A stretch of 64,000 bases of DNA. Origin: Amorphophallus konjac (taxonomy: Eukaryota > Streptophyta > Magnoliopsida > Alismatales > Araceae). This document shows positions 33,812 through 44,430 of this stretch, piece by piece. Under the pieces are notes generated by a model. The model had not been told where the DNA came from and ran no database searches. It was given only the letters and a program-made list of their open reading frames with translations. The stretch covers positions 287,728,200 through 287,792,199 of the forward strand of contig CM040125.1 in assembly GCA_022559845.1 (NCBI GenBank), given 5' to 3'. The translations under genes and the position numbers were made by a program. The first letter of the stretch is position 1. Every line of letters starts with the position of its first letter.

Positions 33812-35266
33812 GAATTGGAGAGAAGGTGATCTACATCTATCTCCGTCACCTTTAGCAATAGCTTTGGCGACAAGTCCTCCTCCCTTTACTCTCGCGTCCA
33901 CTGTACCATGTGGACTGATCGAGTCGGAGGCATGCTTTATTGACTTTTTTGGTCCAAAGATTCCATGTGTTCATTGTCCCGTTGTGATTGCCTTTCGCAT
34001 ACACATGAAATAGGGGGACATTTCTGCGGGAAATCCAGATCCGTGACCCACGTTGAAATCAGTAGTCGATTCCCTTTGCAACTCATGGACACGGTAAGTT
34101 CCCCTCCTGGTATGCTAAGCAATGGCTTCTGGGAGGGAATCCAAGATTTTGTGATTTGACGTTTTGCTTGAGTGAGTGTGTGTTTTAGTTGATCGGCCAC
34201 GCGGGGAAGGAGCCTTCATCACTTCGCCCCACCTATCAGGTTGTGTCCTTCCATCCCCACCATATTATCTATTTACTTGTTCTCTAATCTGTCTACTGCT
34301 TATGCCATTGAGGACAATGTCATTTAAGTTGGGGGGGGCAAAATTTTTCTTGCTATCTTGTATTGTACCGCTAAACAAAAGTTTTCCCCATATGGAGTTT
34401 CCTGATTCATGCTTCTTTTGACAGTAATTCTGGAATAAAAAAGACTGAGAAAAGGATGATGGATAATTTATTTAAACTAGCCATGGAAAACTGATTTAAG
34501 AATCTCTTTAAAGTTCATGAGCACTTTAGAAGAATGAAAACACTTTGCATACTAATGAAACAAGTAGGACAAGCCTTCTGCTATTTTGGGTATGTTGTCT
34601 GATATTCTGCACTTCTTGAAGAAGAGATCTTTTATAAGCTTTCTGCTATGCTAATAGTGCAAAAGTACAATTGAAAACAAAATTTTTTTTGAGAAAAACA
34701 CCATGAAAAATGTTCCGATTCTGAGTAACCGGGCCTACTTCACCTAAGACGTGTTGAGGTTCACGTCAAAAAGAAAAGGAAACTTTGATCTGTGTCACCG
34801 GGCCTACTTCACCTAAGACGTGTTGAGGTTCGCGTAAAACAGTGAAGGGTAGTGCGGCATCATGTGTGTATAGAAAAAAAAAGAGAAGAAAAGAATACAA
34901 AACAGCCCAAAAGGGACATAGCAATAAGGCAGAAAAATAGCTATTATGCTTAATGCTCTGGTTAAGAAGTGCAGAGTTGAAAGACACATACTCGCAAAAG
35001 CAAATGGGGGACGCAATTGTCTTCACTGTAGACTTAGCATTTCACATGCACAAGTGCTACTAAATTTTGATTAGAATTTTTAATCATGTACCTTAATTTC
35101 CTACATAAGACTAGTATGTGATAATGATTCCAGATTCCTAATCTTTAGTCGATTCTATGAACGATGATCTGGAAATGAGGCATGAATATTTAAAACTCTT
35201 GTTAGTCCTAACATTTGGAGATTATTTACATTGCTAAAGGACTAGCAATGAGTAAGTTGGGGGGTG
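33812..35266 (+). other. Athila-like 3' non-coding region to the polypurine tract
   Basis: From about 34180 homology with the minus copy resumes (cf. 25900-26320), including the 'ttgaggacaatgtcatttaag' tract at 34302. A cassette containing CACCTAAGACGTGTTG is duplicated at 34721-34770 and 34791-34840. The region ends in AAGTTGGGGGGTG (35254-35266), the polypurine tract. No gene is present. Confidence 0.65.
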
Positions 35267-37478
35267 TGATAAGTGTGTATTTTTACATAGTAATTCATGT
35301 TTATACACATTTTTATGAGCTTAATTAATAATAAATATGCTCTTATCACACTTACTTTTAATTTAGAGTACAATTGTTCATTTTCTGGAATTAACTGAAT
35401 TTAATAAAGATATTTTCTTATTTAACAAGCACTCAAAATAATAAAAATAAGAAAAAAAAAGAAAATACAATATATGTTGAAATGGGCTAAAAGCACAAGG
35501 ATTTGTTCAATAAGAATAAAAAAATAAAGAAAAAGAAAAGAAAAAATAATAAATTTATTTGATATTTATTTTGATTTTTCTAATCTATATACAATATATA
35601 TATCAATATATATAAATCTTATATATATATATATAATATATTTAACTAAATACGTGTGTGTGTGTGTGTGTGCGTTTGTGTTTGTTCGCAGCAAGAAGCC
35701 GCCCCGCCCGACAGGCGGCACGAGCGACGAGGCCCAACAGGCGGGCGGGTCAACGGCCGGCAGGCGGAGGAGGCCACGCGGGTGGGCGCACCGCGCCCAC
35801 ACGCTACATACACGGCGGGGGAAGCCGAAGCAGCCGCACCCGGTCAGCGGCAGGTGGAGGAGGGCGCACCCGCGGAGTAGCCGCGGTGGAGAGCGTGGGC
35901 GGCGCACGCGTTTGCGCGTGCGCGAGCAGTCGGCGCACGCGGTCGCACGCGAACCCATGAGAGAGAAAGAGAGAGAGGAAAGGCTAGAAAAAAATAAAAA
36001 AAATTACAGAAAAATCAGAAAAAAAATGCCCAAGTGTGCAACACATGTTGGCACACAATATTGGGTCAAAAATAGCAGCAATTGGGTGCTCACATTGGCA
36101 AGAGTGTTCACATTTCCTAAGGGATTGTTATGTAAACCCTATATAAAGGGCTTTAAATGTAACGGGAAGAGAAGTTAGCAAGGAGTAGTAAGCTATGGAT
36201 TGATCAAATTTGTAAGTGTTCTTGAAGTTCTTTCTTTGTGGCTTTGGTAGAGATAGATTTTGAGAGCTTTATGTTTAAGTTTTGAAGTTTGTGTTAAATT
36301 TGTATTGAATACTTTCATTTTACTCTTAGCCATTTTTGGCTTTTCATAATCAATTTACAAGCTTGTGTGATCCTTATTTCAATTTCTTATCTTCATGAAC
36401 GTTGTTCATCTTTGAGTATTCTTCAACTTCTCGTTCTATCACTTCTTCCAATTCCTTCTAGGTTGAAAGTTATTTCTAATTTTCTTAAGTGCTGTTTTAT
36501 GTCATTACTGTTCATCCGAGTTGATACCTTCTGCCATTTCTTCATTTTAAAATCTTTCCAATCATAATTTTATACTGAGTTCTTCATGAAAGTTGTTTCT
36601 AACTTGTAGAGCTAAGTTTTCTTATTCTACCACTTATCCAAATTCTTCTTATTTTGTGAGTTATAATTAATTTGGTACTGTTCAGATTTCTGCTATTTTA
36701 CTGTTCATCCGCACCAATATGTCTTGGTTTTTCATATTTTTCACTGTCTTGCTTTCATTTTCTGTTTCTGTGTTCTTCATCAAACTTCTTCATCTTTTCA
36801 TTCTCTACAACTTTCATTTATTCCACTTTTTATAATTCCTTCCACATTTAAGTTATTTTATTTCTTTCAACCCTCTATTTTCAATAGAATTCTGTTGTAT
36901 TTTCAACTTGTGTTTGTTTCCATTTCTATTCATCCACCTTTCTTCACAAGTTCTTCACACATCCAAAGCGGTAGTCTTCTTCCAATCATCTCTTGGCGTC
37001 GACTTCCAAGGCGGAGCGATCTTCATCCAAGGCTCGGCGAGGAAACGACGGCGTTCTTCATCAATTGGCTAAATTTCCTTAACTTTTCCCTTGTTATTTA
37101 AAGTTGTAATTTCATTTCATATTGCATTCTTTCACTTTCAAAGAAATACAAATCCATCTATGCAAAGTTTTGAAGTTCTCATCTTTTCACCTATTCCAAT
37201 TTCTCTTCTTCACCCATCTCATATTCTTTAGTTAAGTTTTCAAAGTTGCAATTCATTTCCTTTAGTATTAATCGCACTCAAAAGATAAAATTTGATTTTC
37301 AAAACATAAGGATATTTTCCAACATTGATCTATAAAGATTATTTCTTCCCCGTGGGATCGACCCGTATTTACCACTTTACTCGTATTTTCAAAATCATCT
37401 AAGTGAGTGAGTGCGGTTGTATAAATTTTGAAATTTGTGTGGCACGGCATTTTTTAACGACGGGTGTCGAGCGCATCA
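35267..37478 (+). repeat. Athila-like LTR (2212 bp)
   Basis: TGATAAGTGTG...GAGCGCATCA. It has an AT-rich start, an AT/GT microsatellite (about 35590-35680), a GC-rich block (35690-35950), a TATA box near 36142-36148 (CCTATATAAAGGG) and the 'cgtgggatcgacccgtattta' motif near 37350 that is common at the end of Athila LTRs. It is preceded by a polypurine tract and followed by a primer-site-like sequence, so it resembles both a 3' and a 5' LTR. GC-rich frames in it are not genes. Confidence 0.75.
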
Positions 37479-37484
37479 AATTTT

Positions 37485-37502
37485 TGCCGCGTCAACCGGG
37501 CA
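37485..37502 (+). other. primer-site-like sequence after Athila-like LTR
   Basis: 'catcaaatttttgccgcg' resembles the Athila LTR end plus primer site (AATTTTTGGCGCCGTTGCC), with several differences. About 18 bases in, the sequence switches to an inverted LTR fragment. Confidence 0.4.
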
Positions 37503-38191
37503 CGCGGGCACACCGCGCCCGCGTCAACACGCCACGAGGCGGGCGACCGGCGTACACGCGGCGCAGCCGCGTGTCGGCACCGCCTTCGCGTGGGCGCCCT
37601 CCATCGTCGCCCGTGCCCCCTTCGCGTGGGCGGGAGCGACGTCCTGCATTTGAAAAAAGACACGCACACACTCACTATTAGTATAATATAATATTATATA
37701 TATATATACCATATACATATTGATATATATATCATATCTAACTTAGAAAAATTCAAAAAAACGTCAAATCATTTTTTATTATTATTATTTTTTTTTCTTT
37801 TCATTTTTGAACAAGTCCAAAATTATATTTATTAATTTTTTTATTTTCATAATGTAGATCTATATATATCTATATATATGTATATATTATTTAAGGCCTT
37901 AAAAATATCAAATAAATTTATTTTTTTCTTTTTTTCTTTTATTATTTTTATTCTTATTGAACAAATCCTTGGGCTTTTGGCCCATTTCAACATACATTAT
38001 ATTTTCTTTTTTTTATTGTTTTTGAGTGCTTGTTAAATAATGAAATATCTTTATTAAAATTATTTAATTCCAAAAAATTAACTATTTGACTCTAAATTAA
38101 AAGTAAGTGTGATAAGTGTATATTTATTATTATTTAAGCTCATAAAAATATGTATAATCATGAATTAATAGGTAAAAATACACACTTATCA
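37503..38191 (-). repeat. inverted Athila-like LTR fragment
   Basis: The reverse complement starts TGATAAGTGTGTATTTTTACC and follows the start of 35267 for about 690 bp, through the AT-rich, AT/GT microsatellite and GC-rich parts, with moderate divergence. It is truncated in the GC-rich block at the junction near 37500. Confidence 0.75.
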
Positions 38192-38204
38192 GATGTCCCC
38201 ATCA
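38192..38204 (-). repeat. terminal 13 bp of Z-related LTR copy 1
   Basis: GATGTCCCCATCA is the exact reverse complement of the first 13 bases of the element Z LTR. It begins with GATGT, the same five bases that precede the Athila-like insertion at 25894-25898. Confidence 0.55.
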
Positions 38205-39019
38205 TTTTTCTTTTTATTCCAAGCATGATATCTATATAACGATGTTTATATCGATTCGGTGGCCACTGGCCCGTGGTTTATCCAAGCCCATTGATATGAC
38301 TCTGCAGTCCCCAACTGCCAGGAGTCTCTCGTGCCTTCGCCTTTTGTTTTATAACGATTACGTTTCCTTCTCAAAACCACGCTTTGGGATTCGGACCTAT
38401 ATCATGGCCATGATGCCAAAGGGGTGAGAAATGTGGGATCTAATCCCGATTCGGTCGTCTTTCTTCACGAACTTCTACTCCTGGAGTCTTGATCACTCTC
38501 GAATCTCCGGGGACTCGCTTCCTTATAGCGTGGTCCGCGTATGATCCCTTAAAAAAGCGAATATGGATGGCCATGTAATGTGGCGATACTCTAAAACCAC
38601 ATGTCGGGATCGAGATCGTGGCGTCCCTTAGGTCATTGGAGCCCCTTGTAGGCTAGCCCTTGGGGTGTCCACGCCCAGTTTGGATTATAGGATGTTGCCA
38701 CTTCCGTGTGCACCCTTCTTATTTTGTGGTCATCTCGGAGTTCCTCTGTGGATGTGCCCCCCCAAAGCCATGGGTCTAGGGGAGATGCTGCCAGATTTTC
38801 ATCGGACAACTCAAAGATAAAAAAATACCACGATAAATGAACTGAACTCGAAGTCATTATGACAGATCACTGAACAAGAAAATTTAAAATGAATCTGAAC
38901 AATAATAGGAATTCGGTTTCCACTGATATATAACAGACATAAAGAAGCATCATGATCAATACAATTCCAGAAAACTGGTGAAATCAGAATGAATAGAAAA
39001 AAAAATGAATGATGAACAT
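38205..39019. other. unassigned repeat-like DNA, possibly Tat-1 LTR continuation
   Basis: About 815 bp, GC-moderate, with no gene or recognised domain. Its position after the Z-related LTR end suggests that it continues the Tat-1 LTR broken at 23390, but I find no internal proof. Confidence 0.3.
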
Positions 39020-40646
39020 TGTTGGGTGCGCTGCACTCCCTCTTTGTCTTTGATAATGGTTTTGATGTTTACAAAATATTGTGTGGTTTGCGTTTGCATT
39101 GAAGTGAAAATATTGTGTGCTTGTATTGTGGAAAACGTCTTCATGCTTATAGTCTATGGATGGTTGGCATAATAAAGGTTTGAATGAGTTACACATTGTT
39201 TAATTGTCCCTTGTTAAATTGGGGTTTCATGTACTCACATCATGCTATTTAGCTATGGTATTAATGCTTCAATTGTTATACAATTCTAGGATTTCTGAAC
39301 TTGAAGTTCTCAGTTCTTTTTGGTTGATGGCTGATGCATTTTGATATTATGGATTCCACGTTTTCATAGGCATAACCCATTCCTAGAACTCATGTTGATC
39401 ATGGTAAAATATGGGTTGATTTGCTCTCATGTTGTTTAAATGGTTGGGTTATTGTATTTGATTCATGAAGAAAGGAAATTCAGTTTTTCAGTGGTTCTCA
39501 ATTGTGTTTAATGTATATTCTTCTAAAGGGTTTTTGAAATCGTGCCTTGCTTAGCATTCTCACATGACCCTTGATGTGTTTGGTATGAACCACTCGTATA
39601 TTCAGTCTGGTTTACATTGCATAGCCTTTTGGTGAATGTGAGTAAATCGAAAGGAAAGTGAAGGTTATGTTTAAATGGGCTGGAAGTAAGTGAATCAAAT
39701 TTCCTTGTGGTATTTGTGATCATGTTACAAGGTTTTTAGTATAGGCTGGAAAATTCATGTGAAGGACATAATGCAAGATTGTTGTACTTATAATTTGCCT
39801 TGATTAAAGTCTGACTGGAATTTTTGGACTGAACTTGTAATTCATGTACTGTACAAGGGTTCACGTTATAGACACCTACTCATATGGCATACTTTTATCT
39901 CCTAAGTATGAACTGAGCTACCCTTGGTTCATCAAAGGATTAATAGAAATCCAAACTGCTGCATAAATGCAAATGGCAAGAATGAGCATTATTAATGATT
40001 GGTTGCTGGTGGAGTTTTGGTAAGCATTGCATAGAATTCTTGCTTTTATGGTCATTTCTTGTTCAGAGAAATTGGGTTTGCATGAGTCTCATGCATGCTC
40101 TTCTTACTTGTCATGAGGTTGCCTTTTTGATGATTTAGCTTCCTATATTCCTTAATGGAACCCTAGTTTGATTGGTGTTTTAAGACCTTCTATAGCAAGT
40201 CTTTTAATTGGTAAAATCAATTTTTCAAAGGGGATTAAATGGTTTTTAACTTGCTTTGGTTTTCCCAAGGCTTTCCCTAGTATGACACTGCAAGTGTTGA
40301 TTCACAGAGTCGACACTTGCGGGCCTGCTTGTTGCCTCGGTGCAGCAGGCAACAAGTGTCGACTCTGTGAGTCGACACTTGTTGGGCTGTGGCGTGTTTT
40401 TGTTGCTGCCAGAACTCTCGCCAAAGAGAGTCGACTCTGAGAGTTGACACTCTTAGCCTGGGTCTCTTGTTTTTGCTGGAACAGAACTTTTGGCTAAAAG
40501 TGTCGACTCAGGGAGTCGACACTTTCGCCTGTGGGTTGTTTTATTTAACTGGAATAGAACACGCTTGGAGAGAGGGATTTCTATAGCCCATCTAAGAGCA
40601 GTCGAACTAGGTCTTTTAGGACCAAACAAGGCCCAGCTCATCCAAG
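39020..40646 (+). repeat. Sirevirus-type LTR C, 5' part
   Basis: TGTTGGGTGCG followed by 'gataatggttttgatgtttac' matches the opening pattern of Sirevirus LTRs A and B. Palindromic GAGTCGACACTT-type motifs cluster at 40305-40530. No polypurine tract precedes it. The right end (expected ...CAACA) is missing because Tat-2 starts at about 40647, and I cannot find the continuation. No gene is seen. Confidence 0.6.
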
Positions 40647-41346
40647 TGATAGCCCCGCAGGGCCCACTTAGGATAAAAAACCCAATAAGATTACTCGGGA
40701 TCAAACCCTTTCTCGGTGGCCCTTAGGCTCGGAAGGCCCGAACGTCGGTCAGAACGGAGGAAGACCCAGGCCCGGGTTATCCCCTCACCGGGATAGAGGC
40801 AAGCACTCAGTGCCCACTCCGTCCTACCTTCATCCGAGCTATGCCTATCACCCGGACAGGGTTGGCACCCTTCGTGCTTGGGTTTAACCGACGATTGCTT
40901 ATCCATGCTGTCGTTGAGAGCCCTTTATGAGCAGGAGTTTTTGAGGATAAGGGACCCACGACCCCTCAAGGCTATAAAGATCCCACGATGAGGACGTAAA
41001 GAGCCCACGTTAAGGACGTAACTCCTACCTGAAACTCCTCAGCTTACGGGACTCATGAGGCCAGCGCACTATTTAGACCTAGGACTCCCTCCAGCGAAAG
41101 GTAAGGCCCAGTACACGCCTAAAACTCCCTGAGCAGGAACCACTTCACCATCTTGGTGTAGAGGGATCTCGTGCCTCTCTTTCCCTCCTCCCTTCAAAGC
41201 TTCCACCATTGCTCTACTGACTTAGGCATCGGAGGGTTTACCCCAGGGAACCATCCCTGGGCCCCCTGATCCATTTCTCTTTCTTGCAGTTCACTATTCG
41301 GTGATCATCCCCCAGCTCAGGTCCAGCGCGAGATTACGCCTCTTCA
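40647..41346 (+). repeat. Tat-2 LTR, left arm
   Basis: An LTR of about 700 bp ending CTCTTCA just before a Tat-type primer site. TATA box TATAAAG at 40973-40979. The start TGATAGCCCCGCAGG is my best estimate. An inverted copy lies at 42073-42551. Confidence 0.6.
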
Positions 41347-41348
41347 TC

Positions 41349-41366
41349 TGGCGCCGTCAGTGGGAA
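41349..41366 (+). other. primer-binding site of Tat-2 left arm
   Basis: TGGCGCCGTCAGTGGGAA, two bases after the LTR end, is the typical Tat-lineage primer-site sequence. Confidence 0.75.
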
Positions 41367-41383
41367 ACGACCAAAGAGCCAGT

Positions 41384-42052
41384 ATGGTGCGAAGAAGATC
41401 AGGGAGGAGGTCCGTCGGTGACAGGGGAAAAACCATGGTGGCGGCGGGAGAAGGCCCCTCTTAGGCCTCACAAAACTCCCTCCAACGCCAACACCCCAGC
41501 TGACGAACTCCCCCCTCCTCCCGCGGCGGTAGGGCTACCACTCAACGGTGGCACTGACGCTTTTCAAGCCCTCAACGCAAAACTGGACATCCTCGTAGAA
41601 CTCATGAGGACCCAGGCGGCCCGGGATGAAAGGTCACGCGCCCCTCCGGAGAGCCCTCCCCGCGAAAACGCGTCTCAGCATACCGCCGGAGGCCGCTTCA
41701 CCCTCCGAGGCCGGTAGATTATCCGTAACAGGTCAGGAGGACCTTCACAAGCCCCTCCCCCAGAGCAAGAGGCCTCCTCCACGCCGAAAAGAGGAAGACC
41801 TGCGGCACGCCGTCCAAACCAAGAGACTGAAGCTCCCGGAGAACGCCAAGGAAGTCCCCCCCGCCCCACAACGCGGCGACAGTCGGGGTTATCCCTCCGA
41901 CTATGAGAATTCGAGAGACGTTTCACAGAGCAGGAGCGCACTCTACGCACCTTGCAAAACGTCTCTCCGGTAGAGGACGAGGAGAAATCCCCATTCTTCG
42001 ATTACATCTTGAAGGCAGAGGTATCTCCAAGAACCTCCATTCCGACCTTCAA
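41384..42052 (+). pseudogene. Tat gag N-terminal remnant
   Basis: Starts with an MVRRRSGRRS-like basic stretch, shifts phase, then shows FQALNAKLDILVELMRTQ. After another phase change it reads FTEQERTLRTLQNVSPVEDEE and FFDYILKAEV, patterns of the Tat gag N-terminal region. It stops abruptly at PTFK, where the inverted primer site begins at 42053. Confidence 0.5.
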
Positions 42053-42551
42053 GTCCCACAGACGGTGCCAGATGAAGAGGCGTAATCTCGCGCTGGACCT
42101 GAGCTGGGGGATGATCACCGAATAGTGAACTGCAAGAAAGGGAAACTGATCTGGGGGCCCAGGGATGGTTCCCTGGGGTAAACCCTCCGATGCCTAAGTT
42201 AGTAGAGCAATGGTGGAAGCTTTGAAGGGAGGAGGGAAAGAGAGGCGCGGGATCTCTTTACACCAAGATGGTGAAGTGGTTCCTGCTCAGGGAGTTTTAG
42301 GCGTGTACTAGGCCTTACCTTTCGCTGGAGGGAGTCCTAGGTTTAAATAGTGCGCTGGCCTCATGAGGCCCGTAAGCTGAGGAGTTTCAAGTGGGAGTTA
42401 CGTCCTCAACATGGGCTCTTTACGACCTCATCGTGGGATCTTTATAGCCTTGAGGGGTCATAGGTCCCTTATCCTCAAAAACTCCTGCTCATAAAGGGCT
42501 CTCAACGGCAGCGTGGATAAGCAATCGTCGGTTAAACTCAAGCATGAAGGG
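42053..42551 (-). repeat. Tat-2 inverted LTR with primer site, right arm
   Basis: Reverse-complemented primer site TGGCACCGTCTGTGGGAC (42053-42070, exactly 18 bases), then the LTR from its 3' end (42073) onward. It matches 40865-41346 in reverse. Cut at 42551 by the next Z-related LTR. Confidence 0.7.
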
Positions 42552-44430
42552 TGATGTGACACAACCTAGGACTTACCAAGCAAGCACAAATGGCATTCAA
42601 ACGGACCAATAATGGCGACCACTCACCCGATGCTCACCCAAGACCCGGGGTAACTTGGCAATGCCAAGGGGAGGATGTGAGGGCTGGGCCCTTGCTGGTA
42701 GAGGGCCAGCAAGGCTAAGGTTAACTCCCAAGGGTAATGGCAGCCCAATTCAAGGGAGCCAACATCGTGCCGAGGGCACGGGTTACACTCTATTTCCCAC
42801 GGTGATCTCTTATAGCAAGGGAGCTTAAGGATCGAGCTCTCACTCACGGCCAGCGGAGTTATGAACTATTATTGACTGAACAAACACTAAATAGAGCAAA
42901 GTTTGGAGCACTTACTCGACCGGTTTGAAGAAACCGGTCCCGCTCGGAGACGAGGGCGAGCGGGGAGGGGTGGGATCCCCACACGCCGCGTCGGGGCAGC
43001 TTGACCTGTTTATGATGTTACAACACTACACCCCATGTAAGGGGGGGATCTTGGGGAAGGGAAGGCAAGGATTACACTCAAACACTACCTCCCACAGGGA
43101 GGGGCTGTAAGCCGGCCAGGCGGGGAGGGGGAAAGTGGAAATGAAGGCCGAGTGGTGGCCGATGCTGATTCTGCCTGCTTTCTGCGATTGGAGGCAGTTA
43201 GTCGGAGTTGTGGACGCAGAAACCGCTCCTGAATTTTTATGATGGTGGGACCAGTGGGGAATTCTTCGTAAGTGATCTAGGAGGTCGTCCAAATTTTTCC
43301 GGAATTTTGGGAAGTCGCTGTTGGATGGGGCAGAGACTCGAACAGGGAGGCAGGTCTTCAGTTCTGTCTGCTTCATGTTCACAACAGCAGGAAGAATAGG
43401 TTGTCACAAGCACTCCTGAGCGCAGAATCAGGTGCCGCAGAAGTCGTCAGAACCGTCTATGAGTCCTCTTCGAAACGAGTCTGACGGAGAGGCCAAACGT
43501 TGTCGGAGCAGATAGGTAGACTCTGAACACTGAGGGGGGGTCGGTGCAGACTGAGTAGAAGCAGAACCGCGCACCCAGGGAAGAAAATTGATAACTTTCA
43601 GATCCAGACGCCAAACTGGGTTCTGTTTCTTGGGGATGATAGAGGACTTGTAGTAGAAGATTTTTGTAGAAGAACTCTCGTTCAGATTCCTACTAGGATT
43701 GCCGCAGTTGAGCTTCCACTCAGGCTCTAGCTTCCTACCAGAGAAGCTTTGCGCAGTCGAGGAAGAAATGCTCTCCCGGGCAGCACGGTGCTCGGACGAC
43801 GTCAAAACCACCGCCGTTGCGAAGTCGACTGGGAGACGCTTCCAACGATGCCTGTTGAGCCTAGAAGAACGTCCGGAGGAAGCCGTGGTCACCTCTGCAA
43901 GCAGCTGTTCTTCTGTAGGTCTTCAACTGTGGACAGGTTCGTCGATGTAGCTCCCAAATGGCAACCAAATGCTAAGAGGAAGTGGTTGAATGGTGAAGGG
44001 GATATGAAGAGTGGTGGGAGGGGAGTGTGGGGGAGGTATTGGGGGTGGCTAGGGGTGGTAGATAAGCTAGAGAAGGGGGGGAGGACGCAGGGAATTGCGG
44101 GGTTCAGCCAAGGAGGAAAGGGGGTGGAGGGTGGTAGTTGTCTAGGTAGAATGGAATGTGGGGGGTGGAGGAGGGGAGTGGCGACCAGTCCTAAGAGGGG
44201 AAGCTTGGGGGCGCCCTAAGGCTGTGATTTGGAGGGAGTTTCAAATTCAAAGGGGCTAGGGAGGTGTGGAACGCGGCTTTTTCCTTTCTCTTTTTTTTTT
44301 CTTTTTTTCTTTTTATTTATTTTTATTTATTTGTTTATTTATTTATATTCTATCGGTGGATTTATTGGCGTGCCAGTCACATGCATGACGATTTCATTGT
44401 GCGCTCGATCTGACGTGGTCAGTCGATTGT
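42552..44430 (-). repeat. Z-related LTR, copy 2 (minus orientation), right end unresolved
   Basis: Starts on the + strand TGATGTGACACAACC, like copy 1. It shares with copy 1 the 'cacgccgcgtc' segment, 'ccggccaggcg' and 'ctcccgggcagcac'. A minus-strand TATAAATA lies near 44345. I cannot place its right end or find a matching target duplication. Open frames across it are G-rich and unrelated to known proteins. The region 44431-44619 is also unassigned. Confidence 0.5.

Larger units (their letters stand above)
25899..38191. mobile_element. Athila-like inverted composite with antisense PMD gene
   Basis: A 12.3-kb block flanked by GATGT (25894-25898 and 38192-38196). It holds a minus-strand 3' half (25899-28279), a plus-strand copy from gag to LTR (28647-37478) and an inverted LTR fragment (37503-38191). 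Both halves share the same acidic-ORF C-terminus, the 'gggaggcaaccca' motif and the 'gaggacaatgtcatttaagttgggg' tract. No pol domain is visible in either copy, so the family is non-autonomous. The left end (AACATTGCTGG) is not an LTR end, so the block is rearranged or truncated there. Confidence 0.6.

Noticed and set aside
35654..36178. 174-residue Arg/Gly/Pro-rich frame after a GT microsatellite
   Set aside because: Inside the GC-rich part of the Athila-like LTR; several overlapping frames are equally open because of composition.
35267..38191. A single long-terminal-inverted-repeat DNA transposon (TGATAAGTG...CACTTATCA)
   Set aside because: The left arm is a full LTR with polypurine tract, TATA box and typical Athila end; the right arm is only a truncated inverted LTR. 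The outer five-base repeat belongs to the whole 25899-38191 block.
40300..40400. Inverted GTCGACACTTG...CAAGTGTCGAC as a transcription terminator or CRISPR-like repeat
   Set aside because: Comparable palindromes occur in all Sirevirus LTRs here; there is no spacer-repeat periodicity.
44223..44260. AAGGG after CA at about 44248 as the target duplication of Z-related LTR copy 2 (left flank AAGGG at 42547)
   Set aside because: The implied LTR start would be TGAATTTG, unlike the TGATG start of the family, and it would exclude the probable TATA box; a chance match is likely.
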